A stretch of DNA of 53,406 bases from Mucilaginibacter sp. (lineage in GTDB: Bacteria > Bacteroidota > Bacteroidia > Sphingobacteriales > Sphingobacteriaceae), in the NCBI RefSeq assembly GCF_028287845.1, contig NZ_JAQBOW010000099.1:1-53406 (forward strand). The letters run 5' to 3'. The notes below the pieces were generated by a model. It was not told where the DNA came from, did no database searches, and was given only the letters and a program-made list of their open reading frames with translations. This document shows, piece after piece, positions 1 through 8,975 of the stretch. Position 1 is the first letter of the stretch, and each line of letters begins with the position of its first letter. The position numbers were made by a program, and so were the translations under genes.

Positions 1-118
1 CTACCATTGCACCAGAACTAGACCCATGATTATAAGAACTTGTAAGTTGAGCTTTTGCTACTGTAGCCACAACACTAAACACGAATAGTGCGGCAATAGT
101 TTTTAAATTGGATTTCAT
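1..118 (-). CDS. Secreted protein of unknown function, N-terminal fragment
   Basis: The reverse strand opens with ATG at 118-116 and stays open to the window edge, giving 39 codons. The first 24 residues form a typical signal peptide (MKSNLKTIAALFVFSVVATV then AKAQ), with predicted cleavage after A-K-A, so the protein is exported. The visible mature part (LTSSYNHGSSSGAMV) is too short to place in a family. The gene runs out of the window, so its product is unknown. It is divergent from the dehydrogenase at 247, and the 128-base gap between them must hold both promoters. Confidence 0.6.
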   Translation of the reverse strand, partial: MKSNLKTIAALFVFSVVATVAKAQLTSSYNHGSSSGAMV

Positions 119-246
119 ATGTTTATAATTGATGTATACAAATATAAACTATAATATTTATGATAGTATAACGGTTTAGATAGTTAAACATAAGCATTAG
201 GTAATACAAAAAGTAACAGTTTTGATACAGAGGATGTTTTGTAATT

Positions 247-1146
247 ATGAGAAATATAACAGTAATAGGCTCGGGAACAATGGGTAATGGCATAGCCCAT
301 ACATTTGCACAATATGGTTTTAGTGTTGCATTGGTTGATATTAATAAGGATGCGTTACAGCTTGCACTGCAAACCATAGGTAATAATTTAGATAAACAGG
401 TAAAAAAAGGCACTATTGATGAACAGGCAAAAATAAATACTTTAAATAATATTAAAATCTATACAGATATAAAATCTGGCGCTGCAAACGCCGACCTGGT
501 TGTTGAAGCGGCAACAGAGAACCGTGATGTTAAATTGAATTTATTTAAGCAGTTAGGCGACTTATGTGCGGCACATACTATACTGGCATCTAACACTTCT
601 TCTATATCTATTACAGAAATAGCTGCGGTTACAAAAAAACCAGGTAATGTAATAGGCATGCATTTTATGAATCCGGTACCATTAATGAAACTGGTTGAAG
701 TAATCAGGGGGACGGAAACCACCGATAAAGTTACCCTTACCATTATGGAGCTTTCTAAACACCTGGATAAAATTCCGGTTGAAGTAAATGATGCACCCGG
801 GTTTGTGGCAAATAGAATTTTAATGCCTATGATAAATGAAGCAATATACACCTTGCATGAAGGAATTACCGGTGTTGAAGAAATAGATACTGTAATGAAA
901 TTAGGCATGTCTCATCCCATGGGCCCTTTGCAACTTGCTGATTTTATTGGCCTTGATGTATGTTTGGCTATATTAAATGTACTATATGCCGGTTTTAACA
1001 ATGAAAAATATACGCCATGCCCGCTGCTTACAGAGTTGGTTTCTGCAGGCTGTTTGGGTATAAAATCAGGTAGTGGATTTTATAAATATACTGCCGGAAG
1101 CAAGGAATTAATAGTAGCCGATAAATTTAGAAAAACCAATATTTAA
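247..1146 (+). CDS. 3-hydroxyacyl-CoA (3-hydroxybutyryl-CoA) dehydrogenase
   Basis: This 299-residue protein is an NAD-dependent 3-hydroxyacyl-CoA dehydrogenase, a cytoplasmic enzyme of beta-oxidation or butyryl-CoA metabolism. It oxidises L-3-hydroxyacyl-CoA to 3-ketoacyl-CoA. The N-terminus carries the Rossmann nucleotide motif (VIGSGTMGNGIA, about residues 5-16). The catalytic region GMHFMNPVP follows, with His139. A C-terminal helical domain contains the family signature VNDAPGFVANRILMPMINEA. Length fits the stand-alone enzyme (about 280-300 residues), not the fused FadB/FadJ type. It appears monocistronic. The exact acyl chain preference cannot be read from the sequence. Confidence 0.93.
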   Translation: MRNITVIGSGTMGNGIAHTFAQYGFSVALVDINKDALQLALQTIGNNLDKQVKKGTIDEQAKINTLNNIKIYTDIKSGAANADLVVEAATENRDVKLNLFKQLGDLCAAHTILASNTSSISITEIAAVTKKPGNVIGMHFMNPVPLMKLVEVIRGTETTDKVTLTIMELSKHLDKIPVEVNDAPGFVANRILMPMINEAIYTLHEGITGVEEIDTVMKLGMSHPMGPLQLADFIGLDVCLAILNVLYAGFNNEKYTPCPLLTELVSAGCLGIKSGSGFYKYTAGSKELIVADKFRKTNI

Positions 1147-1189
1147 ACTTTTTAAAAAATTATTTGTCAAAAATAAAAATTGATGACAA

Positions 1190-1483
1190 ATGAAAACTTT
1201 AGCAAAAACCGGAATATTATTAGCTTTATTCGGTAGCCTTTTAGCCTCGTGCTACGGTGGTTATTATTATGTTAGAACACGCCCGGCAGAACCTTATTAT
1301 ATTAGGCCTGCATCACCCTATAACAGTGCTGTTTGGATTGACGGCGAATGGGAATGGAACAACGGCAGATACTCTTATATAGGCGGTCATTGGGAAAGAC
1401 CACGCAACGGCCGGGTTTGGGTTAGAGGCAGTTGGCATCCCGGCCCAAGTGGTTATGCATGGCACAGAGGCTATTGGAGATAA
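1190..1483 (+). CDS. Small lipoprotein with WxxGxW repeats (YXWGXW family)
   Basis: The protein is 97 residues long and starts with a lipoprotein signal peptide whose lipobox is LLAS-C (Cys21), so it should be lipid-anchored in the envelope. The mature part is a series of short Trp/Gly repeats: WIDGEWEW, YIGGHWERP, WVRGSWHPG and WHRGYWR. These match the known WxxGxW (YXWGXW) repeat proteins of Gram-negative bacteria. Their function is not established. The strong inverted repeat at 1490-1560 directly follows the stop and could end the transcript. Confidence 0.8.
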   Translation: MKTLAKTGILLALFGSLLASCYGGYYYVRTRPAEPYYIRPASPYNSAVWIDGEWEWNNGRYSYIGGHWERPRNGRVWVRGSWHPGPSGYAWHRGYWR

Positions 1484-1489
1484 TACCAC

Positions 1490-1560
1490 TTGACTTATTT
1501 AATGTAATATAGGCCGATCAAATTTCCAATAACCAGCCTTTATTACATTAAATAAGTCAA
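1490..1560. repeat. Long inverted repeat, likely terminator hairpin
   Basis: Arms 1490-1509 and 1541-1560 are perfect 20-bp inverted copies. After one T/T mismatch the pairing continues at 1511-1514 with 1536-1539, leaving a 21-base loop. It lies seven bases after the stop of the WxxGxW lipoprotein gene. There is no T-tract, so it may be an RNA-stabilising 3' hairpin rather than a classical Rho-independent terminator. The rest of the gap to 1876 is AT-rich, and I see nothing else in it. Confidence 0.6.
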
Positions 1561-1876
1561 ACTAAATTACTTTTCATTACGTATAAGCAGAATAATAATA
1601 AGTGGGTACGCACTCAAATGGTAAAATAAATATTATTACCACCAGCTTTTATTATCATTGTAGCCACATATTACCTTTATTTTAGTGATTTTTAAATGTG
1701 AATACGCTTCTGCTTTTAGTAACGGAAATTGAATAAAAGCAGATTCAATTGTTGTCGATTTAGGAAAATGCTTTCATTGCATAATCAATTTATTGAGGCT
1801 GAATTGGTTAAGAATTAATATAAAATGATGTTGTAATTATTTATTAAAATTTATAAATCTATCTAAGCCTTTACAA

Positions 1877-4411
1877 ATGCGGCAACAGCAACCTGCCTAC
1901 ATATTATATATTTTCACAACCCGGTTAAGTTTTTCGGTAAGGAATTGGTCTCTTTATAGTTATCTGCTTTTATTGTTATTTTTACCTCAGGCCATTTTGG
2001 CTGAAGGAAGTAAAGAACTCTCTGCAAATGGCGGCAATCGTGCTTTCCTGTTTTCAAGCAACACCGGTAGCTTAGCGTTTCCCTTTCCTACTTTTGGCAC
2101 AATGAAGGTTTATGTTAAAGCGGGTGAAACTTTATATATAGGATCAAGTGCACAAGGCATAGGCTCAGGAACTATTAACTTAAGAGCGCCTGACGGCAAT
2201 ACTTATACCAGTGGCACATCAACAACTATAGGTTTAATTAATGACCGCGGCCAGGAATTGGCCGGTCCGCAACCTAATGTTGGAGGATACACCCCCTATA
2301 CGCGTGTGGCTACAGCCGCCCAGGCAGGTATTTGGGAAATTGATTTTATAGGGCCCAGTAATGGAAATGATCCAGAGTCAAACCCTGTCGCTATTGCTGC
2401 AAATGGCAATTGGGTTCAACCTTCAGGCCAATATATAGCTGCATTTGATATATCAGTACGCGATGCAAGTAATTCGTCTTTCTTAACCGGCCGTGTATTT
2501 ACTAATATTTTTTGCGGTATAATAAGTGCTTATAACGGTGGCTTTAATGCCATAATGCATATTCTCACACAAGATGGTTATAGCTATGATCTGGATAACA
2601 ACGGGCAAGCAGGAAATGGGTTTTCGTTTTTTGTAAATAATAAAGGTTTTAGGAACGGCGGTGGAAAACCAAGTTATTTAAGTATTAACAGCACCAATAC
2701 TCCAAACGTACAAGATCCGAGGGCTGCGGATACACAAACAGATATTACCGACAAAATATTTTTCAATGCACCGGCTGCTGATCTTCCCGCAACTGCAAGC
2801 ACGCCTGGTGGAGGTAGTACATGGCTAATAAATCCTCCGTTTGTGCCAAGTATCAGCGCTACTAGTTTTACAGGAAATGAAGGAACTATTGGTAAAACGG
2901 GCACATCGCCATTAGGTGGCACTATTAGTTTTACAGCTACAAGCAACGGCAGTTATACAATTACAATTGATGTTGACCATAACGGAACTTTTACTGATGC
3001 TATTGACCGCAAACTAACCGGCATTGTTAACACAGGTCCCAACCAGGTTAGTTGGGATGGACTAGATGGATTAGGCAATAAAGTACCGGCAAGTACAGTA
3101 AGCTATACGACAAATATAAGTTTATCATTATATAGCGCAGAGGTTCACTTCCCGTTTTTTGATGTGGAAAGGAATGTTAACGGTATTAAACTAACCCGAA
3201 CAAGCGGTGCTGGTTCTCCTGACTATACAGTATATTGGGATGATAGCCAGCTAACCGTATCAGGCACCCCTTCAAACCCGGTGCAAAACTTAACCGGTAT
3301 TAATAGTTTAATAAATGGTCATAAATGGGGAAGCCCAACAATTGATCCTAATGCCGATATCGATTTTGGCAACAACAAAAGCATAGATACCTGGTCGTAT
3401 GTAACCAGCCCACCCCTAACAGCAACTATAAATTTTATAGTACAGGAAGCAGACCTGGAAGTAGTAAATTTAACATCTAGTTCCACGGGTGGATGCGTTG
3501 GTCAAAAAGTAAACTATACCGTATTGGTAAAAAATAACGGCCCAAGTGACGTTAGCGGTGCTATTTTTTCGTTTACGTTTCCAAATGAGCTGTCAGGGCT
3601 TGTGGTAACAAGCACGCAAACCGCAGGTACTGCCAGTGTAATTGCCGAAACAACAACGGCAAATTTATATACGGCTACACTGAATATGACAAATGGAGCA
3701 ACCAGAACTTTTTTTGTTACCGGAACCGTAACTGCTTTGCCAGCTAGTAATGATTTAAGCGTAACTGCCGCCATTTTACGTCCGGCGGATGTTACTGACC
3801 CCGATGCCACCAATCCTGATAGCGCTATCCCTTCTGATCCGTTGGCAGAATGTAATTCTTCACCGTCTGGCACCGGCTGTAATAATATTCAAACAAATAT
3901 CCTCCCGCTACTTGCAGCCCCAAATGCCGGACCCGACCAGATAGTCGAAGTAAACACAACAGCAACACTTACTGCTAATACAAACGGTACTTGGACACAA
4001 TTAGGTATTACGCCCGCTATAGCAAATATAAATGCACCGGCAAGCACCACTACTACAATAACCGGCTTAACAACTATAGGTATATATAATTTTATTTTTA
4101 CTAACGCTAATGGCTGCGCAGATACTGTTGCTGTTAAAGCAATTACGGCTAATTTATCTACGCCAAATATTTTTACTCCAAATGGTGATGGACAAAATGA
4201 TGTTTACGAAATAGCGGGGATAACGCTTTATCCCGGCAGCCAGTTCCTGGTATATAACAGGTGGGGTAATGAAGTTTACCGATCAGAAAATTACGCAAAT
4301 ACGTGGGATGGTAAAGGGCTGGCAGAAGGCACTTATTTTTATATCCTTAACAGGAAAGAAAAAACAGGTGCTTTTACAACTTTTAAAGGTTGGATATATT
4401 TAAAACGATGA
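1877..4411 (+). CDS. Type IX secretion cargo, adhesin-like, with CHU_C sorting domain
   Basis: This 844-residue secreted protein has a long signal region (hydrophobic stretch about residues 28-42, ending AILA). A DUF11-type Ig-like repeat lies near residues 525-660 (DLEVVNL, then VLVKNNGPSDVSGA). The C-terminus, about 765-844, is a gliding-motility-associated CHU_C / type B sorting domain with FTPNGDGQNDVYEIAG, FLVYNRWGNEVY and WDGKGLAEGTYFYIL. Such domains direct export through the type IX secretion system and cell-surface attachment. The stop overlaps the start of the PorP-like gene (ATGA at 4408-4411), so the two are translationally coupled. The ligand or role of the adhesin is unknown. 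Confidence 0.88.
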   Translation: MRQQQPAYILYIFTTRLSFSVRNWSLYSYLLLLLFLPQAILAEGSKELSANGGNRAFLFSSNTGSLAFPFPTFGTMKVYVKAGETLYIGSSAQGIGSGTINLRAPDGNTYTSGTSTTIGLINDRGQELAGPQPNVGGYTPYTRVATAAQAGIWEIDFIGPSNGNDPESNPVAIAANGNWVQPSGQYIAAFDISVRDASNSSFLTGRVFTNIFCGIISAYNGGFNAIMHILTQDGYSYDLDNNGQAGNGFSFFVNNKGFRNGGGKPSYLSINSTNTPNVQDPRAADTQTDITDKIFFNAPAADLPATASTPGGGSTWLINPPFVPSISATSFTGNEGTIGKTGTSPLGGTISFTATSNGSYTITIDVDHNGTFTDAIDRKLTGIVNTGPNQVSWDGLDGLGNKVPASTVSYTTNISLSLYSAEVHFPFFDVERNVNGIKLTRTSGAGSPDYTVYWDDSQLTVSGTPSNPVQNLTGINSLINGHKWGSPTIDPNADIDFGNNKSIDTWSYVTSPPLTATINFIVQEADLEVVNLTSSSTGGCVGQKVNYTVLVKNNGPSDVSGAIFSFTFPNELSGLVVTSTQTAGTASVIAETTTANLYTATLNMTNGATRTFFVTGTVTALPASNDLSVTAAILRPADVTDPDATNPDSAIPSDPLAECNSSPSGTGCNNIQTNILPLLAAPNAGPDQIVEVNTTATLTANTNGTWTQLGITPAIANINAPASTTTTITGLTTIGIYNFIFTNANGCADTVAVKAITANLSTPNIFTPNGDGQNDVYEIAGITLYPGSQFLVYNRWGNEVYRSENYANTWDGKGLAEGTYFYILNRKEKTGAFTTFKGWIYLKR

Positions 4412-5391
4412 GGATTAGAAGCGTGAGAAAATATACTTTGCTATTAATGCTTTTTGGTTTTACTAAAAGCTTTGCCCAGCAAACCTTACAATATAGCCAA
4501 TACATGTTTAATGGTTTAGCTGTAAATCCTGCTTATGCAGGCTATAAAGAAGATTGGACATTAAACTTGGCTAGCCGCTTGCAATGGGCAGGTGTAGATG
4601 GCGCCCCAAAAACCAATAGCCTATCAATAGATGGGGTAACAAATGACGATACAAAAAATGTTGGTTTAGGCTTTCTTGTTAATAATGACAGGCTTGGCCC
4701 CGAAAATAATTCATCAGTATATATTAACTATGCGTACCGATTACGGCTAAATGAAGAAGACTCACAACGTTTATGTTTTGGTATAGCTGCAGGTGCTATT
4801 CAATATAGTATCGATGGTTCGCTATTTAATCCTGCTAGTACAACTGATCCTTCTATTCCTACAGGTATACAAAATAAATTTTTGCCCGATTTTAGAGCGG
4901 GCATTTATTATTATACACCATTAATGTATATTGGAGTATCTGCACTTAATTTGCTGCCCCAGGTTGGGTCGGATCCAAATTCGATATTCATTATGCCGGT
5001 AAGAACTTACTATGCAACGGGTGGGTTGATTTTACCATTAACACCAGAAATTAGCCTGAAACCATCAGTAATGTTTAAAGAAGATCTTAAAGGACCTACC
5101 AACATGGATGTAGCCAGTTATTTAGTTTTTAACAAAGTATTATGGGTTGGGGCAGCTTACAGCTCGGGCGTACTATTATTGAATAAGACGGATTTACCGG
5201 TTGTTTTAAACAGAACAGCTGCCCTTACAGCCAGTGTTGCTGTAAATGTAACACCACGCTGTCGCATTGGCTATTCGTATGATTTTGTTACCACCGAACT
5301 TCCCGGTTATCAAAGCGGTTCGCACGAGCTGTCATTTAGTTTAAGTTTTGGAAGAAGTAGGGAAAGAGTATTAAGTCCACGTTTTTTTTAA
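4408..5391 (+). CDS. PorP/SprF family type IX secretion membrane protein
   Basis: A 327-residue outer-membrane beta-barrel protein of the PorP/SprF family. In type B cargo systems SprF-like proteins act with the secreted partner encoded next to them. After a signal peptide ending SFAQQ, the N-terminal pattern LQYSQYMFNGLAVNPAYAGY is the family hallmark. Aromatic alternating strands continue to the C-terminus. I chose ATG at 4408, which overlaps the upstream stop, over the in-frame TTG at 4390, because the signal peptide then starts MRIRSVRKYTLLL. It sits between its likely cargo and the PorE-like gene, whose start follows the stop with no gap. Confidence 0.9.
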   Translation: MRIRSVRKYTLLLMLFGFTKSFAQQTLQYSQYMFNGLAVNPAYAGYKEDWTLNLASRLQWAGVDGAPKTNSLSIDGVTNDDTKNVGLGFLVNNDRLGPENNSSVYINYAYRLRLNEEDSQRLCFGIAAGAIQYSIDGSLFNPASTTDPSIPTGIQNKFLPDFRAGIYYYTPLMYIGVSALNLLPQVGSDPNSIFIMPVRTYYATGGLILPLTPEISLKPSVMFKEDLKGPTNMDVASYLVFNKVLWVGAAYSSGVLLLNKTDLPVVLNRTAALTASVAVNVTPRCRIGYSYDFVTTELPGYQSGSHELSFSLSFGRSRERVLSPRFF

Positions 5392-7179
5392 ATGATCATG
5401 AAAAAGATAATCATCCTTATCCTATTATTGAATGGTCTAATAATACAGGCAATAGCACAGGAAGCGCTTACCAAAAAGGAAATTGCTGATATTCTTTTTG
5501 AACGTTACGAATATTTTAAAAGCCTGAACATATACCTTGTACTTGCTGAAAGAAACAACCCTAAACTACAAGTAGTTGAGCGCGTTGCAGATTGTTATCG
5601 TTTGATGAATAATTACGAAAATGCCGAAATATGGTATAAAAAGGCTATAACCTACCCTAAGGCATCCTTAATCGATACTTATTATTATGCCGAAACATTA
5701 TTACATAATAAAAATATAAAGGAAGCCAGGGAGCAGTTTAAATTGTATTACGATAAAACAAGCAACACAACTAAGCTTAAATTTAAACAGGCTACGTGTG
5801 ATTCGGCTGAAAAATGGATGCAATCGCCCACTAACGCGTTTACTATAAAAAACGAACAAAAATACAATAGTAAATATTCTGATTGGGGCCTAAATTATTA
5901 TGGCAAAACAGAGTTTGTTTTTACATCAGATCGTAAAGTAAGCGATAAACAAAAGGATACTTACAGTCGTAATGGCGACGGTTACTTTAATTTATACTAC
6001 TCAAGTGGTGAACAGGTGATCCCTTTCCTATTAAAAACAAAAGATAACCCCTTATTTGCTGCCAATTATCATATTGGGCCAATAGCCTTTAATACCGCGG
6101 GAGACACCGCATATATTACCATAACTACAACAGTTCCTAAAGATCAGTTAGCTATTGATAAAAGAACTAAAGGCAATACCCAGCAATTATATACTCGTCG
6201 CCTGCAGTTAATTATAGCTACCAAAACAAATGATCAATGGAATAACTTTAAAAGTTTCCAGTACAATAATATAAAGGAGTATTCTATAGGTCATGCTACC
6301 TTATCAAAAAATGGAAATATAATATACTTTACATCAGACATGCCAGGTGGAGAAGGTAAAACAGATATATGGTATTGCGAAAAATTAGCAAATGGCACAT
6401 GGGATAAGCCTGTTAATTGTGGTAATCTAATAAATACTGATGAAGATGAAGCCTTCCCTACTATAAGTGGCGATGGCGCCTTGTATTATTCATCAACGGG
6501 TTTACCGGGCATGGGCGGCTATGATATTTACAAAGTAAAAGGTGAAAGATCAAAATGGAGTAAGCCCGAGAATTTAAAATATCCTGTTAACAGCACCAGT
6601 GATGATTTTTCTTATATAACCCGCGATAGCTTAAGCGGATATTTTTCATCAAACCGCGATGGCGGAACGGGTAATGATGATATTTATAGCTTTAGTTATG
6701 ATAGCAGCTATAAGCGCCCGCTTAATATATCTGCGGCATCGTCTAAAAACACTGCCCCTCTTGTTGCAATTACAAAACCACCGGTGCTAACATCTACAAG
6801 CGTATTAAAAAAAGGTGAAAAATTTATTGTTAATAATATTTATTATGATGTTAACAAGGCTGATGTTCGCCCGGATGCAGCAGTCGAGCTTGATAAATTG
6901 GTTTTAATTTTAAAACAACACCCCTCTTTGCGTATAGAGGTAAGCGCGCACACAGATTCGCGCTCTGCTTCATCTTATAATATGGCTTTATCTAATCGCA
7001 GAGCAGCCGCTACAGTTGCTTATTTGGTTAAACACGGCATTGTCCCTAATAGATTGGTAGCTAAAGGTTATGGTGATACTCATTTGCTAAATAAATGCGC
7101 CAAAGGTGAGTACTGTACCGAAGCAGAACACCAAATAAACAGGCGAACCGAAATACGCGTATTAAGCAACGATGAATAA
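5392..7179 (+). CDS. PorE-like OmpA-family protein: TPR, PD40 propeller, OmpA domain
   Basis: A 595-residue envelope protein. A signal peptide (ending AIAQ) is followed by TPR-like helices (about 25-150, with NYENAEIWYKKAI). Next come WD40-like PD40 propeller repeats (about 155-435, with GNIIYFTSDMPGGEGKTDIW and GYFSSNRDGGTGNDDIY). The C-terminal OmpA peptidoglycan-binding domain spans about 480-590 (ISAHTDSR-like SAHTDSRSASSYNMALSNRR). PorE tethers the type IX core to peptidoglycan, and this gene order (cargo, PorP, OmpA) is a standard Bacteroidota unit. The carboxypeptidase-regulatory-like domain of canonical PorE appears absent: only a short linker separates propeller and OmpA. ATG at 5398 is an alternative start. 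Confidence 0.87.
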   Translation: MIMKKIIILILLLNGLIIQAIAQEALTKKEIADILFERYEYFKSLNIYLVLAERNNPKLQVVERVADCYRLMNNYENAEIWYKKAITYPKASLIDTYYYAETLLHNKNIKEAREQFKLYYDKTSNTTKLKFKQATCDSAEKWMQSPTNAFTIKNEQKYNSKYSDWGLNYYGKTEFVFTSDRKVSDKQKDTYSRNGDGYFNLYYSSGEQVIPFLLKTKDNPLFAANYHIGPIAFNTAGDTAYITITTTVPKDQLAIDKRTKGNTQQLYTRRLQLIIATKTNDQWNNFKSFQYNNIKEYSIGHATLSKNGNIIYFTSDMPGGEGKTDIWYCEKLANGTWDKPVNCGNLINTDEDEAFPTISGDGALYYSSTGLPGMGGYDIYKVKGERSKWSKPENLKYPVNSTSDDFSYITRDSLSGYFSSNRDGGTGNDDIYSFSYDSSYKRPLNISAASSKNTAPLVAITKPPVLTSTSVLKKGEKFIVNNIYYDVNKADVRPDAAVELDKLVLILKQHPSLRIEVSAHTDSRSASSYNMALSNRRAAATVAYLVKHGIVPNRLVAKGYGDTHLLNKCAKGEYCTEAEHQINRRTEIRVLSNDE

Positions 7180-7201
7180 TTAACTCAAGTTGCTAAAACA
7201 A

Positions 7202-7223
7202 GCGGGCTATATGAAGATAGCCG
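7202..7223. repeat. Short inverted repeat after the PorE-like gene
   Basis: GCGGGCTAT and ATAGCCGC flank a six-base loop, with one bulged G. It lies 23 bases beyond the stop of the type IX unit and may end its transcript, though no T-tract follows. Confidence 0.35.
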
Positions 7224-7398
7224 CAGGCATGTAAAAACGAAAGTAAATAATTCATTTAAATTTCACTATCAAGTATTAAACTTATTAAATAGGCATTATT
7301 GGTTATGGCTCCTAAAGCTATAATATTTTAATTAGGAATTAAATGTCTTGTTTAAAAAAGACTATTTTTTCAGTTTAAAATATCCAGATAATTCTAAA

Positions 7399-7406
7399 TA
7401 GCTTTG
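7399..7406 (+). promoter_or_regulatory. Bacteroidota -7 promoter box for the arginine deiminase gene
   Basis: TAGCTTTG matches the Bacteroidota -7 consensus TAnnTTTG and lies 18 bases before the ATG at 7425, predicting a short leader. No clear TTTG -33 box is seen at the expected distance, so support is partial. Confidence 0.4.
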
Positions 7407-7424
7407 TATAGCTAAAAACTATCC

Positions 7425-8882
7425 ATGATACTACATAATAACAATTTTAAAATAGATGTAAGTTCTGAAATTGGAAACCTGCGTTCCCTATTGATCCATA
7501 GCCCCGATAACGGATTGGGCCGTGTAGTGCCCTCAAAGGCGCAGGATTGGCTGTTTGAGGATATTGTGCACCTGGATAGTATGCGCAAAAACGAGTACGA
7601 CTATTATGTTAAACTGCTGTTGTTCTTTCTTGATCCTGCCAAAATAAAAGGTAAGCTGAAAGACATTGATTCAAAAGAAAACAACCGCGATTTTTATAAG
7701 CCCGATAATAAAAGCTTCCACGCATCAAACAAAGTTATTGAGATACAAAGCCTGCTGGCTGATATTTTAGAAGATGAAGACATCCGCAATAAACTGGTGG
7801 CCTCTGTTTGCGCTATAGAAAGCTGCAACTACCGCTTGCAGCAAACATTAACAGATACCGCCCCGGTTGAGCTGGCTAAAATATTCATATCGGGCTCATT
7901 AAACAGCAATGAGATGATATTCGCTCCTATTCCTAATTTAATTTTTTCGCGGGATATAGGCATAGCTATAAATAACTATATGCTGCTTAATAAACCGGCA
8001 AAAAAAGCAAGGGCGCGCGAAACTTTATTAGCAAGGTATATTTTCTTTAACCACTCGCTGTTTGCTGCTTACCGCGATAATATTTTAGAAATACCCGAAA
8101 CGGTACAACAGTTTTTACGCCCCGGTGAAGACCAGGATGAGAAAACCACCTTAGAAGGCGGCGATGTAATGATGATAAGCCCGGAGCACTTAATAATTGG
8201 CTGCAGCGAACGCACCTCAAACAGCGGGGCCAATGAGGCCATTAAGTTGCTGTTTGCAAATGATGTGGTTAAAAAAATAACAGTAGTTAAAATTCCGCAT
8301 AAGCGGGATTATATGCATATAGATACGGTATTTACGCAAGTGAAACGCAATGTTTGGGTGCTGTTGCATTCGCTGGGGGTATCACAAAACCCGGTTGAAG
8401 ATAGTGAGCCCATGGCATGGTTCGCTGACAAAAAACAAAAGGATAAAGACAGAACAGATATTATACAGTTTGAAAAAGGAAAGAAAAAGCCACGCACATT
8501 TAATTGTTTAGAAGATTTGCTTACAGATATTAGTGAAAATGACCTGCAAAGCAAAGAGAAAACAACTTTCATATATTCGGGCAATGATACTTTTCCCTAT
8601 GATGCCCGCGAACAATGGACCGATTCTTGTAACCTGTTAGCTATTAAAGAAGGTGTTGTTTTAGGCTATGACCGTAATGATAAAACCATTGAGGCATTTA
8701 AAAAGAACGGTTTCCAGGTAATAAAGGTTAAAGAGCTGCTCAGGAAGTTTGAAAACGACGAGCTTGACCCGCAAAGCATGAAGGATACCCTGATTTTAAT
8801 GCCTTCGGCAGAACTTTCAAGGGCTCGCGGTGGTTTCCATTGTATGAGTATGCCATTACAAAGGGATAGTCTGAACCGCTGA
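7425..8882 (+). CDS. Arginine deiminase family protein
   Basis: This 485-residue cytoplasmic protein belongs to the guanidine-modifying (pentein) superfamily and resembles arginine deiminase, which converts L-arginine to citrulline and ammonia. The catalytic set is visible: FSRD (Asp177), EGGDV (Glu244, Asp247), MHIDTVF (His298, Asp300) and GGFHCMSMPL with nucleophile Cys473. It is longer than typical ArcA (about 410 residues), with extra sequence around residues 315-400. It sits just upstream of a CtlX-type hydrolase that would consume citrulline. The C-terminal codons overlap the left arm of an inverted repeat (8869-8966). Another pentein activity is possible, but the motif set favours arginine deiminase. 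Confidence 0.85.
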   Translation: MILHNNNFKIDVSSEIGNLRSLLIHSPDNGLGRVVPSKAQDWLFEDIVHLDSMRKNEYDYYVKLLLFFLDPAKIKGKLKDIDSKENNRDFYKPDNKSFHASNKVIEIQSLLADILEDEDIRNKLVASVCAIESCNYRLQQTLTDTAPVELAKIFISGSLNSNEMIFAPIPNLIFSRDIGIAINNYMLLNKPAKKARARETLLARYIFFNHSLFAAYRDNILEIPETVQQFLRPGEDQDEKTTLEGGDVMMISPEHLIIGCSERTSNSGANEAIKLLFANDVVKKITVVKIPHKRDYMHIDTVFTQVKRNVWVLLHSLGVSQNPVEDSEPMAWFADKKQKDKDRTDIIQFEKGKKKPRTFNCLEDLLTDISENDLQSKEKTTFIYSGNDTFPYDAREQWTDSCNLLAIKEGVVLGYDRNDKTIEAFKKNGFQVIKVKELLRKFENDELDPQSMKDTLILMPSAELSRARGGFHCMSMPLQRDSLNR

Positions 8883-8966
8883 TTTATTTGATTTTTGGAT
8901 TTCGCTGATTAGCCAAAAAAATAAATCATAATAATCAATTTAATCAAATAAATCAGTGGTTCAGAC
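8869..8966. repeat. 25-bp inverted repeat between deiminase and ctlX
   Basis: The arms 8869-8893 and 8942-8966 are inverted copies that differ at one base, which becomes a G-U pair in RNA. The left arm overlaps the last codons and stop of the deiminase gene, and the right arm ends nine bases before the ctlX start. The AT-rich loop (8894-8941) holds further partial self-complementarity. In the transcript this would be a strong hairpin that could separate expression of the two genes. Confidence 0.6.
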
Positions 8967-8975
8967 AATTAGCAA

